Shown here: positions 25,554-32,870 of the stretch, piece by piece
How positions within the stretch are numbered: position 1 is the first letter of the stretch
How the letters are laid out: every line of letters starts with the position of its first letter
NCBI GenBank assembly: GCA_021771675.1
Contig: JAETOP010000048.1
Location: 1 to 36,625, forward strand
Source of the DNA: Oscillospiraceae bacterium
GTDB lineage: Bacteria > Bacillota_A > Clostridia > Oscillospirales > Oscillospiraceae
DNA length: 36,625 bases
Direction: 5' to 3'
Position numbers and translations under genes: made by a program
Notes under the pieces: generated by a model
Databases searched by the model: none
Seen by the model: only the letters and a program-made list of their open reading frames with translations
What the model was told of the DNA's origin: nothing

Positions 25554-26339
25554 TCACACATATCGGTGGAGCACCACGCTGATTCGATCCTTTTTGGTGG
25601 CGCCGCCTATTTTTGCCAATTTGATCTTGCCCAGCCCTCGGACGCTGATTTTGGCCCCCTCGGGAACCGGCTTGTCCGGCTTCTCACAGGGGAGCCCGTC
25701 TACAGCAGCCTTCCCGGCGGAAATGTACTGGGCGGCCAGGCTCCGGCCAATGCGAAAACCTGCGGAAATCACGCTGTCCAGCCGCAGGGAGGCCAGGGTG
25801 TCCCTGATTTCCTTTACCTCCGGCTCCTGAATCTGAACCTGGTCTAAGGGGACGGCTTCCAGATGGATATGGGTTCTTCCCACGCCGGTGAAATTCTGAA
25901 GCAGGTAGGGGGCGATTGGGGCGGTGACGAAGAAGTCACAGCTGCCCTCTCCCACGCAGATGTCCCCCAGGCTCTCCCGGGTCAGCCCCGCTCCCATCAG
26001 CGCCCCCAGGAAATCCCGGTGGCTGGGGCTGTCCCCCTGGTAGAAGGTGGCCCGCAGGCAGGCAACCGGACTGTCCGGGCCCATCAGTTCCCCTTTCTCC
26101 AGATACTCCGGCAGAAAGACCAGCATTTTCCGCTCCGCCTCTTCGTAGCCCCCGAATTCGTGGAGGCCCTCCGGCGTTCCGAAGAGAAACCGGGCCAGCT
26201 CCAACTCCCGGGGGGAGAGGAAGGGCGTGGAGGCAGGAATATTTTTCCGCATCCCGGCATCGATCTTGTCCCAGAGCTTTGCCAGCAGCAGCCGGTCCTC
26301 GGAATTCTTAGCGATTTTCTCAATATTGTTTCGGTCCAT
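25554..26339 (-). CDS. ylmH: YlmH-like S4-domain RNA-binding protein
   Basis: A 261-residue protein of the YlmH family, found in the Gram-positive division gene cluster and implicated in ribosome-associated quality control and rRNA binding. Residues about 1-175 are the YlmH-specific part (FLSPRELELARFLFG, CLRATFYQG, DFLGALMGAGLTRESLGDI). Residues about 180-261 contain the S4 domain (LASLRLDSVISAGFRIGRS, then AGKAAVDG). Start ATG 26339 has AAGGGGCGG upstream. It leads the ylmH - DUF896 - NUDIX unit and is not next to ylmG, divIVA or ftsZ here, so it is detached from its usual cluster. Confidence 0.9.
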   Translation of the reverse strand: MDRNNIEKIAKNSEDRLLLAKLWDKIDAGMRKNIPASTPFLSPRELELARFLFGTPEGLHEFGGYEEAERKMLVFLPEYLEKGELMGPDSPVACLRATFYQGDSPSHRDFLGALMGAGLTRESLGDICVGEGSCDFFVTAPIAPYLLQNFTGVGRTHIHLEAVPLDQVQIQEPEVKEIRDTLASLRLDSVISAGFRIGRSLAAQYISAGKAAVDGLPCEKPDKPVPEGAKISVRGLGKIKLAKIGGATKKDRISVVLHRYV

Positions 26340-26355
26340 GTTATCACCGCCCCTT

Positions 26356-26364
26356 AGTATATCA
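26356..26364 (-). promoter_or_regulatory. extended -10 promoter element of ylmH
   Basis: On the minus strand TGATATACT, a TGn-extended -10, about 17 bases before the ylmH start. No good -35 is visible. Spacing to the start is short, so this would make a short leader. Confidence 0.4.
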
Positions 26365-26394
26365 TATTCCCGCCCGGGAGGGAAGAAGTTTTTC

Positions 26395-26423
26395 TTGTGC
26401 GGCGGAGATTTGTGGGGTATAAT
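26395..26423 (+). promoter_or_regulatory. sigma-A promoter of the flavoprotein pair
   Basis: TTGTGC (26395-26400), 17 bases, TATAAT (26418-26423). Transcription from here would include the whole repeat element in a leader of about 220 bases. Confidence 0.6.
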
Positions 26424-26429
26424 GGGGGA

Positions 26430-26628
26430 GTTAGGAATGAAATTGTACTTGCAGGGAACGTTTGCGTAGGGCGGGCTCATGAACCCGCCGACCCACCCAC
26501 GGTTTTGAGTTGGCTAGTTGGTTGCTGTGGTGCGGAAGCACCCAAGGCTCCCGCACCAGCGCAACCAACTGACTGGTTCAAACCCGATCTGGACAATTCC
26601 TCATTCCTAACTCCTAATTCCTAATTAT
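26430..26628. repeat. element bounded by inverted heptamer repeats
   Basis: AGTTAGGAATGA (26430) is the inverse of the array AATTCCT, CATTCCT, AACTCCT, AATTCCT, AATT at 26595-26628. Between them lie two GC-rich palindromes. The same arrangement occurs at 31083-31227. Confidence 0.6.
26501..26585 (+). other. long imperfect hairpin in the leader of the flavoprotein operon
   Basis: AGTTGGTTGC...GGTGCGG (26516-26535) pairs with 26551-26570 at 18 of 20 positions; the two mismatches form an internal loop, and the terminal loop is 15 bases. Outer bases GGTTTTGA / TCAAACC extend it. It could be a structured leader, a small RNA or the core of the surrounding repeat element. Confidence 0.45.
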
Positions 26629-26650
26629 CTCACAGTCTGGGTGGTTTTTT

Positions 26651-27865
26651 ATGACAATTGCAATTATCGGCGGCGGAGCCTCCGGGATGGCGGCGGCGTT
26701 GGCGGCGGCGGAGAATCCAGAAAATCAGGTGATTTTGCTGGAACGCCAGGCCCGTCTGGGCCGCAAGCTCCAGGCCACCGGCAACGGGCGCTGCAACCTG
26801 ACCAATCTGCACGCTTCCGCCGGAGGCTACCATGGAGAGAACTCCGCCTTTTCACAATACGCCATCTCCGCCTTTCCGGTGGATGCTACCCTGGAATGGT
26901 TCCGGAGCCTGGGGCTTTTTACCGTGGCGGAGGACTCGGGTCGGGTCTACCCCTATTCCGACCAGGCGGGCTCCGTCCTGGACGTGCTGCGCTTCGCCCT
27001 GGAGCAGCCCAATATCCGGGTGCTGCTGGGGACAGAGGTGGAAAAGGTTCGCAAAACCCAGGCGGGCTTCCGCCTGGAATACGGGGGCGAGTCCCTGGAC
27101 TGCCATCGGCTGATCGTCGCCTGCGGCGGCCTGGCGGGCACCAAGCTGGGTGGTGGCATGTCCGGCTACCGGCTGCTGCGCAGTCTCGGCCATCACTGCA
27201 CCCGGCTCTCCCCGGCACTGGTGCAGCTGAAAACCTCCTGGGGCGGCGTTGTTGGCTTAAAGGGCGTCCGCTGCCACTGTCGGGCGGAAATCCTGCGGGA
27301 TGGGGTATCCCTCGGGGAAAGCACCGGGGAACTGCAATTGACGGAGTACGGCCTGTCCGGGCCGGTGATTTTTGAGATTTCCCGCTCCGCCTGCCAGGGG
27401 AAGGGCGACTGGTGCTGCCGGCTGGACTTTCTGCCGGAAACCGGGGAGGATACCCTGCTCCGGGAGCTGTGCCGCCGTCAAAAGACGGGGCTGGCCGCCT
27501 CAGAGCTGTTCACCGGCATCCTCCACAACCGTCTGGGCCGGGTGCTGACCCAGGCGGCGGGCATCCCCGGCCAGCGGCCAATTTCCCAACTGTCCCGGGA
27601 AGAGCTGGAGGAGGCGGTTCGTGCGGTGAAGGCATTTGAGGTTCCCCTGACAGAGCCCATGGGCATGGACAGCGCCCAGGTGACGGCTGGGGGAATGGTG
27701 ACGGCGGAATTTGACGAGAAAACCATGGAAAGCAGGCTCCTCCCCGGCCTCTTCGCCTGCGGCGAGGTGCTGGATGTGGACGGCGACTGCGGCGGCTACA
27801 ATCTGCAATGGGCCTGGAGCTCCGGAAGATTGGCGGGGCTCAGCGCCGGAAAGGAGACAGTATGA
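26651..27865 (+). CDS. BaiN/YhiN (HI0933) family FAD-dependent oxidoreductase
   Basis: A 404-residue flavoprotein. The Rossmann motif IAIIGGGASGMAAAL is at residues 3-17. The family marker QATGNGRCNLTN follows near residue 40, and the C-terminus has TAGGMV and GGYNLQWAWSSG, both typical of HI0933-like proteins. BaiN in Clostridium acts on bile acid intermediates, but most family members have unknown substrates and nothing here points to bile acids. Start ATG 26651; the upstream site is weak (GGGTGG). Its stop overlaps the start of the next flavoprotein gene in ATGA, so both are made together. Confidence 0.88.
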   Translation: MTIAIIGGGASGMAAALAAAENPENQVILLERQARLGRKLQATGNGRCNLTNLHASAGGYHGENSAFSQYAISAFPVDATLEWFRSLGLFTVAEDSGRVYPYSDQAGSVLDVLRFALEQPNIRVLLGTEVEKVRKTQAGFRLEYGGESLDCHRLIVACGGLAGTKLGGGMSGYRLLRSLGHHCTRLSPALVQLKTSWGGVVGLKGVRCHCRAEILRDGVSLGESTGELQLTEYGLSGPVIFEISRSACQGKGDWCCRLDFLPETGEDTLLRELCRRQKTGLAASELFTGILHNRLGRVLTQAAGIPGQRPISQLSREELEEAVRAVKAFEVPLTEPMGMDSAQVTAGGMVTAEFDEKTMESRLLPGLFACGEVLDVDGDCGGYNLQWAWSSGRLAGLSAGKETV

Positions 27866-29430
27866 TTCGGTTGCGGGATATTTCCCTTCCCCCGGAGCAC
27901 AGCGCCAGCCAGCTTCCTTTTGAGGCGGCCCGGCTGCTGCGGCTCTCCCCCTCTAAAATCCGTGGGCTGAAAATCGTCCGGCGAAGCGTGGATGCCCGGA
28001 AAAGGGCGGAGGTGCACCTGATCTACACCGTGGACGTGGCAGTGGAGGGCAGCGAATCAAAGATTCTCAAACACGCCGCCTGCAAGCGGGCTGCCCTGGC
28101 CCCCATAGAATTTTATAAGCCTCCCCTGCCCCGCCCGGCCCCGGAAGTCCGGCCGGTGGTGATTGGCTTTGGCCCGGCGGGGATGTTTGCCGCTCTGATC
28201 CTGGCCCTGGCAGGCCAGCGGCCTCTGGTGCTGGAACGGGGTGAGGAGGCCGCCGCCCGGCATCAAAAGGTGGAGGCCTTCTTCGCCGGAGGCCCTCTGG
28301 ACCCGGGGAGCAACGTCCAGTTCGGCGAAGGGGGGGCCGGAACCTTCTCCGACGGGAAGCTGAACACCGGCGTGAACAATCCCAGAATCACCTGGATTCT
28401 GGAGCAGTTCGTGGCGGCGGGGGCCCGGGAGGACATTCTCTACGATGCCAAGCCCCATGTGGGCACGGATGTGCTGCTCACCGTGGTGCAGAATCTGCGC
28501 AAACGCATCATCTCCCTGGGGGGCGAGGTGCGCTTTCGCACCCAGGTCACCGGCCTGGTTCAGGAAAACGGGCATCTGCGGGAGTTGATTACGGGGGATG
28601 GGGCGCACATTCCCTGCCGGAAGGCGGTGCTGGCCATCGGCCACAGCGCCCGGGATACCTTCCAAATGTTGGAAGCAGAACACATCCCCATGGAGCCAAA
28701 GCCCTTCTCCATGGGCGTGCGCATCGAGCACAAGCAGGAGGCGGTGAACCGGGCCCAATATGGCGGCAACAATCCGGCTCTGCCCCCGGCGGACTACAAG
28801 CTGGTAGCCCACTTAAAGGACAATACGGTATACACCTTCTGCATGTGTCCCGGCGGCTTCGTGGTGGCCGCCGCCTCCGAGGAAGGAAAGGTAGTCACCA
28901 ACGGCATGAGCTATGCCGACCGGGCGGGGGAAAACGCCAACGCCGCACTGCTGGTCACCCTGAACCCGGAGGTGTTCCCCTATCCCGGGAGCCTGGGGGG
29001 CGTGAAATGGCAGCAGGAGCTTGAGGCCCGGGCGTACAAATGCAGCGGAAGCTACCGGGCCCCTGCCCAGCGGGTGGGAGATTTTCTGAAAAGGCAGCCG
29101 AGCCTGGGCCCGGGGACGGTGGGACCCACCTACCGGCCGGGGGTATTCTGGTGCGACCTCCACCAGGTGCTGCCCGAGGTTATCACCCGGGCCCTGGAGG
29201 AGGCCATCCCGGCGCTGGAGGGGAAGCTGGCCGGATTTTCCGATGGTGACGCCGTGCTCACCGCCCCGGAGACCAGAAGCTCCTCCCCGGTGCGCATCCT
29301 CCGGGATGAGAGCCGCCAGTCGGCCCTGCGTGGGCTCTACCCCACAGGAGAGGGGGCGGGCTACGCCGGAGGCATCATGTCCGCCGCCATCGACGGCATC
29401 CTCACCGCCGAAGCAATTCTGGAAGACTGA
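27862..29430 (+). CDS. COG2509-type FAD-dependent dehydrogenase
   Basis: A 522-residue flavoprotein of unknown substrate. An N-terminal domain of about 90 residues (MIRLRDISL, LRLSPSKIRGLKIVRRSVDARK) precedes the FAD-binding motif VVIGFGPAGMFAAL near residues 95-108. Family marks follow: NVQFGEGGAGTFSDGKLNT, the GHSARDTFQ segment, CMCPGGFVVAA, and YPTGEGAGYAGGIMSA near the C-terminus. The start ATG 27862 has AAAGGAG and overlaps the previous stop. Some members are annotated as dehydrogenases; activity is not established. Confidence 0.88.
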   Translation: MIRLRDISLPPEHSASQLPFEAARLLRLSPSKIRGLKIVRRSVDARKRAEVHLIYTVDVAVEGSESKILKHAACKRAALAPIEFYKPPLPRPAPEVRPVVIGFGPAGMFAALILALAGQRPLVLERGEEAAARHQKVEAFFAGGPLDPGSNVQFGEGGAGTFSDGKLNTGVNNPRITWILEQFVAAGAREDILYDAKPHVGTDVLLTVVQNLRKRIISLGGEVRFRTQVTGLVQENGHLRELITGDGAHIPCRKAVLAIGHSARDTFQMLEAEHIPMEPKPFSMGVRIEHKQEAVNRAQYGGNNPALPPADYKLVAHLKDNTVYTFCMCPGGFVVAAASEEGKVVTNGMSYADRAGENANAALLVTLNPEVFPYPGSLGGVKWQQELEARAYKCSGSYRAPAQRVGDFLKRQPSLGPGTVGPTYRPGVFWCDLHQVLPEVITRALEEAIPALEGKLAGFSDGDAVLTAPETRSSSPVRILRDESRQSALRGLYPTGEGAGYAGGIMSAAIDGILTAEAILED

Positions 29431-29776
29431 ACGGTGCATAACCAGGACGGATAACTTGCAAAATTCAGCGTCCATGGCATTTTCGGCCCGGAGGGAAGAA
29501 TCAAGCCTTTCCCCGGCCTCTTGGAGGGAATTCCCGGCAAAATCCCCGGGATAGATGATATTTTTGCGGGTTTTTCGAAACAGGGCGAAACCATGTTGGT
29601 GAATATTCCCAGCATTGCCAATCCAAAATCCTCCTCTTTCATACAATCTGCCAAAATCCTGTTTGACAAACGGTTTTTCCTTGCATTCGTGGACATTTGG
29701 TGCTACAATGTGGACAGTTCTTGTCGGAGAGACTTTCGTCTTTTGTAAAAGGACAATTTAATTAGGAGGAATATCC
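29431..29776. other. intergenic region before the DUF3798 gene
   Basis: It contains a weak TCCCGG/CCGGGA hairpin (about 29533-29551) followed by ATATTTTT, a possible terminator of the flavoprotein pair, then an AT-rich stretch with a promoter at 29681-29709 and a leader of about 60 bases with a small AGAC/GTCT hairpin near 29730-29742. Unlike most gaps here, it contains no copy of the dispersed repeats. Confidence 0.6.
29681..29709 (+). promoter_or_regulatory. sigma-A promoter of the DUF3798 gene
   Basis: TTGCAT (29681-29686), 17 bases, TACAAT (29704-29709) with TG one base before the -10 (extended -10). A consensus TTGACA also occurs at 29663-29668 but is 35 bases from any -10. The leader ends with AGGAGG before ATG 29777. 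Confidence 0.7.
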
Positions 29777-30919
29777 ATGAAAAAGCTTGTCTCTATGCTG
29801 CTGGCTGTCATCATGCTGGTTGGCGTGTTCGCTGTTGCCGCCGCCGCCGAAGAAAGCAGCCCCTACAAAATCGCAATCCTCACTGGCACCACTTCCCAGG
29901 GCGATGAGGAGTACTACGCTGCCGAGGCTCTGAAGGAAAAGTATCCCGATGTGGTTCTGCACGATACTTACCCCGACAACTTCTCCTCCGAGGTTGAGAC
30001 CACCATTTCCAAGCTGCTGACCTTCGCCGAGGACCCCGAGGTCAAGGCCATCATCTTCGTTCAGGGCGTGCAGGGCGCTACCGCCGCCTTCAACCAGATC
30101 AAAGAAAAGCGCCCCGACATCCTGCTGGTCTGCGGCGTTCCCGCTGAGGACCCCGTGCCCATCGGCGCTGCTGCTGACATCTGCCTGGCCAACGACGAGA
30201 CCGGCTGCGGCTACCAGGTGGCCGACAAGGCCTACGAGTGGGGCTGCGAGGTTCTGGTTCACTACTCCTTCGCCCGTCACCTGGGCTACGAGACCATCCA
30301 GGGCAAGCGTGTTGCCATGAAGGACACCGCCGAGAGCTACGGCATCGAGTTCGTCGACCGTGACTGCCCCGATCCCACCGGTGATGCCGGCATGAGCGGC
30401 GCTCAGGCTGCCATCCTGGAGGATGTGCCCAAGGTTATGGAAGAGTACGCCGGCAAGAAGGTCTGCTTCTACTGCACCAACTGCGGCATGCAGGTTGCTC
30501 TTCAGCAGGCCGTCTTGGAGCAGGAGAACGCCTACTACGCCCTGCCCTGCTGCCCCTCTCCCTTCCACGGCTTCCAGCAGGCCTTCGGTCTGGAGTCCAC
30601 CGCCCAGGGCGACATTGACGCCGCTCTGAAGGAGCTGGCCAACTTCCTGGACAGCAAGGACGCCACCGGCCGGTTCTCCACCTGGTCCCTGCCCGTGAAC
30701 ATGAGCATGATCGCTGGTATGTATGACTATGCCTGCGCTTACGCCGAGGGCAAGCTGGAGGGCAAGGTTGACGAGGCCTTCATGGCTGAGTGCATCGCCA
30801 AGGCCGCCAGCCTGGAATCCATCGAACTGGATGTCTACACCGCCCCTGACGGCTCCACCGTTGACAACTACTACCTGATGGCTCTGGAGCCCATCAACTT
30901 CGCCGACTACGTTGGCTGA
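29777..30919 (+). CDS. DUF3798 family solute-binding protein
   Basis: A 380-residue exported protein matching the DUF3798 family, periplasmic-binding-protein-like proteins of unknown ligand. Recognised segments: IAILTGTTSQGDEEYYAAE, TYPDNFSSEVETTISK, HYSFARHLGYE, DPTGDAGMSGAQ, and CCPSPFHGF. A Sec signal peptide covers residues 1 to about 24, cleaved after an AxA-type site (VAAAAEE); there is no cysteine in it, so no lipid anchor, which is unusual for a monoderm binding protein. The mature part has 12 cysteines, including C230, C233, C236 and C258-C259. Codon use (GTT, GCT, CGT more than in neighbours) suggests high expression. It precedes an ABC ATPase and two permeases that should form its transporter. 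Confidence 0.85.
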   Translation: MKKLVSMLLAVIMLVGVFAVAAAAEESSPYKIAILTGTTSQGDEEYYAAEALKEKYPDVVLHDTYPDNFSSEVETTISKLLTFAEDPEVKAIIFVQGVQGATAAFNQIKEKRPDILLVCGVPAEDPVPIGAAADICLANDETGCGYQVADKAYEWGCEVLVHYSFARHLGYETIQGKRVAMKDTAESYGIEFVDRDCPDPTGDAGMSGAQAAILEDVPKVMEEYAGKKVCFYCTNCGMQVALQQAVLEQENAYYALPCCPSPFHGFQQAFGLESTAQGDIDAALKELANFLDSKDATGRFSTWSLPVNMSMIAGMYDYACAYAEGKLEGKVDEAFMAECIAKAASLESIELDVYTAPDGSTVDNYYLMALEPINFADYVG

Positions 30920-30943
30920 TTCCGCTGTAAGTAAATAATATGT

Positions 30944-30990
30944 CGCCCGGACCAGGTGCCTACCGGCACGGGTTCGGGCGGCTCGTTTTT
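30944..30990 (+). terminator. terminator-like hairpin between binding protein and transporter genes
   Basis: CGCCCGGAC / GTTCGGGCG outer stem with inner GTGCC / GGCAC, then GCTCG and TTTTT at 30986-30990. As only part of the transcripts may pass it, it can lower transporter levels relative to the binding protein. Confidence 0.75.
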
Positions 30991-31005
30991 CAGGATAACC
31001 GATAG

Positions 31006-31054
31006 AAGGATAACCCGTGGCGGTGGAATGCCGCCGACAGGGGGTATCCTTTTA
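31006..31054 (+). terminator. second hairpin with short U-tract
   Basis: AAGGATA / TATCCTT with inner GGCGG / CCGCC, followed by TTTTA. It may be a second terminator or a stable leader structure. Confidence 0.45.
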
Positions 31055-31082
31055 TCTGCACCAGGCGGGCAGGGCCCGCTGA

Positions 31083-31227
31083 TAATTAGGAGTTAGGAAT
31101 GAGAAATTAGGAATTGACTGTGCTGTCATCTCGGCACATCATAAGTTGCTGCGCCGCCAAACACCAATTTGCCGAGTGAACCCAAGGAACATAATTCCTC
31201 ATTCCTAACTCCTAATTCCTCATTCCC
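31083..31227. repeat. inverted pair of period-7 AATTCCT arrays
   Basis: 31083-31116 reads AATTAGG, AGTTAGG, AATGAGA, AATTAGG, AATT; 31193-31227 reads AATTCCT, CATTCCT, AACTCCT, AATTCCT, CATTCCC. Their complementarity is nearly perfect over 25 bases, enclosing about 77 bases that include CCGCCAAACACCAATTTG, shared with the 10250-10270 region. Confidence 0.75.
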
Positions 31228-31277
31228 AACAATTTCAAATTTCCAAATTTCCCAAAATACAGAAGGAGGTTTTGAAC

Positions 31278-32870
31278 GTGGCAGAGTATATCCTGGAAAT
31301 GAACCACATTTCCAAACTCTACGGCGAAAATGCCGTTTTGAAGGATGTCACCCTGAAAATCCGCCCCGGCGAGATTCACGCCCTGCTGGGCGAGAACGGA
31401 GCGGGTAAAAGTACCCTGATGAACGTTCTGTTCGGAATGCCCGTGATCCATGCCACCGGCGGCTTTCAGGGCCAGGTGCTGATGGACGGCAAAAATGTGA
31501 AAATTGCGTCCCCCATGGACGCCATGGAGAAGGGCATCGGCATGGTTCATCAGGAGTTCATGCTGATTCCCGGCTTCAAGGTCACCGAGAACATCAAGCT
31601 CAACCGGGAGCTGACCAGCTCCTGGGCAGTGAGCAAGCTGCTGGGCCGGGATTTGGAACTGCTCAACAGCACGCAGATGAAGCAGGACGCCCGAAAGGCA
31701 CTGGACAGCGTGGGCATCAACATCTCCGAGGACACCATGGTGGGCACCCTCCCCGTGGGCTACATGCAGTTCGTGGAAATCGCCCGGGAAATCGACAAAA
31801 CCGGTGTGAAGCTGCTGGTATTCGACGAGCCCACCGCCGTGCTGGCGGAATCCGAGGCAGCCCAGCTGATCTCCGTGATGAAGGACATCGCCAGCCGGGG
31901 CATCGCCATCATTTTCATCACCCACCGCCTGGACGAGGTGATGGAGGCCTGCGACAGCATCACCATCCTCCGGGACGGCACTTTGGTGTGCACCCGGAAA
32001 AAGGAGGAAACCAGCGCCGAGGAGCTGGCCGCCCTGATGATCGGCCGTGGGGACGACAGCGTTATCAAAATCGACGGCAACACCGACCACAGCCACGGGG
32101 ACGAGATCGCCCTGCGGGTGCGGGATTTGAAGGTGGAGATGCCCGGCGAGATGGTCAAGGGCATCGACCTGGATGTATACACCGGGGAGATCATCGGCAT
32201 CGGCGGCCTGGCAGGCCAGGGCAAAATCGGCCTGCCCAACGGCGTCATGGGTCTGTACCCCGCCGAGGGCTCGGTGGAGCTTTTTGGCAAGGCACTGCCC
32301 CTGAACGACACCAAGTCCGCTCTGAAAGCGGGGATGGCCATGGTCTCCGAGGACCGCCGGGGGGTGGGTCTGCTGCTGGACCAGTCCATCGAGGACAACA
32401 TCGCCTTCACCGCCATGCAGGTTAACGGAGAATTTTTGACGGGGCCCTTCCGTCTGCGAGACAGCAAAGCCGTCCGCAAGTTCGCCGAGCAGAGCATCCA
32501 GGATTTGGACATCCGCTGCACCGGCCCCACCCAGACGGCGGGAACCCTCTCCGGCGGCAACCAGCAGAAGGTCTGCGTGGCCCGGGCCCTGGCCATGAAG
32601 CCCAAATTCCTCTTCGTCTCCGAGCCCACCCGGGGCATCGACATCGGCGCAAAGCAGCTGGTGCTGGAAACCCTGGTGAAGCTGAACCGGGAGCAGGGGC
32701 TGACGGTGGTGGTGGTCTCCTCCGAATTGCAGGAGCTGCGCTCGGTCTGCGACCGAATCGCCATTGTCTCCGAGGGAAAAATCGCCTCCATCCTCCGTCC
32801 CGACAGCTCCGATGCCGCCTTCGGCCTGGCCATGAGCGGCAAGAAAGTGAATGAAGGTGATCTGGCATGA
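31278..32870 (+). CDS. RbsA/BMP-type ABC transporter ATPase
   Basis: A 530-residue protein with two fused nucleotide-binding domains, as in ribose and nucleoside importers. Domain 1: Walker A GENGAGKST (residues 38-46), signature LPVGYMQFVEIA, Walker B LLVFDEPTAVLAE. Domain 2 (from about residue 270): Walker A replaced by AGQGKIGL, signature LSGGNQQKVCVARAL, Walker B-like FVSEPTRGID. The dimer therefore has one complete site (Walker A of domain 1 with signature of domain 2) and one degenerate site. The start is GTG 31278, since AAGGAGG is 8 bases away; a TTG two codons earlier is too close to that site. It overlaps the first permease by ATGA. Confidence 0.93.
   Translation: MAEYILEMNHISKLYGENAVLKDVTLKIRPGEIHALLGENGAGKSTLMNVLFGMPVIHATGGFQGQVLMDGKNVKIASPMDAMEKGIGMVHQEFMLIPGFKVTENIKLNRELTSSWAVSKLLGRDLELLNSTQMKQDARKALDSVGINISEDTMVGTLPVGYMQFVEIAREIDKTGVKLLVFDEPTAVLAESEAAQLISVMKDIASRGIAIIFITHRLDEVMEACDSITILRDGTLVCTRKKEETSAEELAALMIGRGDDSVIKIDGNTDHSHGDEIALRVRDLKVEMPGEMVKGIDLDVYTGEIIGIGGLAGQGKIGLPNGVMGLYPAEGSVELFGKALPLNDTKSALKAGMAMVSEDRRGVGLLLDQSIEDNIAFTAMQVNGEFLTGPFRLRDSKAVRKFAEQSIQDLDIRCTGPTQTAGTLSGGNQQKVCVARALAMKPKFLFVSEPTRGIDIGAKQLVLETLVKLNREQGLTVVVVSSELQELRSVCDRIAIVSEGKIASILRPDSSDAAFGLAMSGKKVNEGDLA

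Larger units (their letters stand above)
26340..26650. other. divergent intergenic region with promoters and repeats
   Basis: The 311 bases between ylmH and the rightward flavoprotein gene hold a promoter in each direction near the ylmH end and, in the rightward leader, heptamer repeats at both sides (26430-26446 and 26595-26628), a GGCGGG/CCCGCC hairpin (26470-26489) and a long hairpin (26501-26585). No gene is seen. Confidence 0.7.
30920..31277. other. intergenic region between DUF3798 gene and ABC operon
   Basis: After the two hairpins it holds GCGGGCAGGGCCCGC (31067-31081), an inverted pair of heptamer arrays and an ACACCAATTT end-like sequence (31158-31170). A weak promoter-like pair TTGACT (31114-31119), 17 bases, CATCAT (31137-31142) lies within the repeat element. 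No gene is seen. Confidence 0.6.

Noticed and set aside
26501..26590. tRNA-like look: AGTTGGCTAGTTGG resembling a D-arm and GGTTCAAACCC resembling a T-arm
   Set aside because: No acceptor stem, no proper anticodon arm and wrong spacing; the long hairpin explains the pairing better.
31083..31227. Repeated units considered as a CRISPR array
   Set aside because: Units are 7 bases and contiguous, with no spacers and no cas genes.
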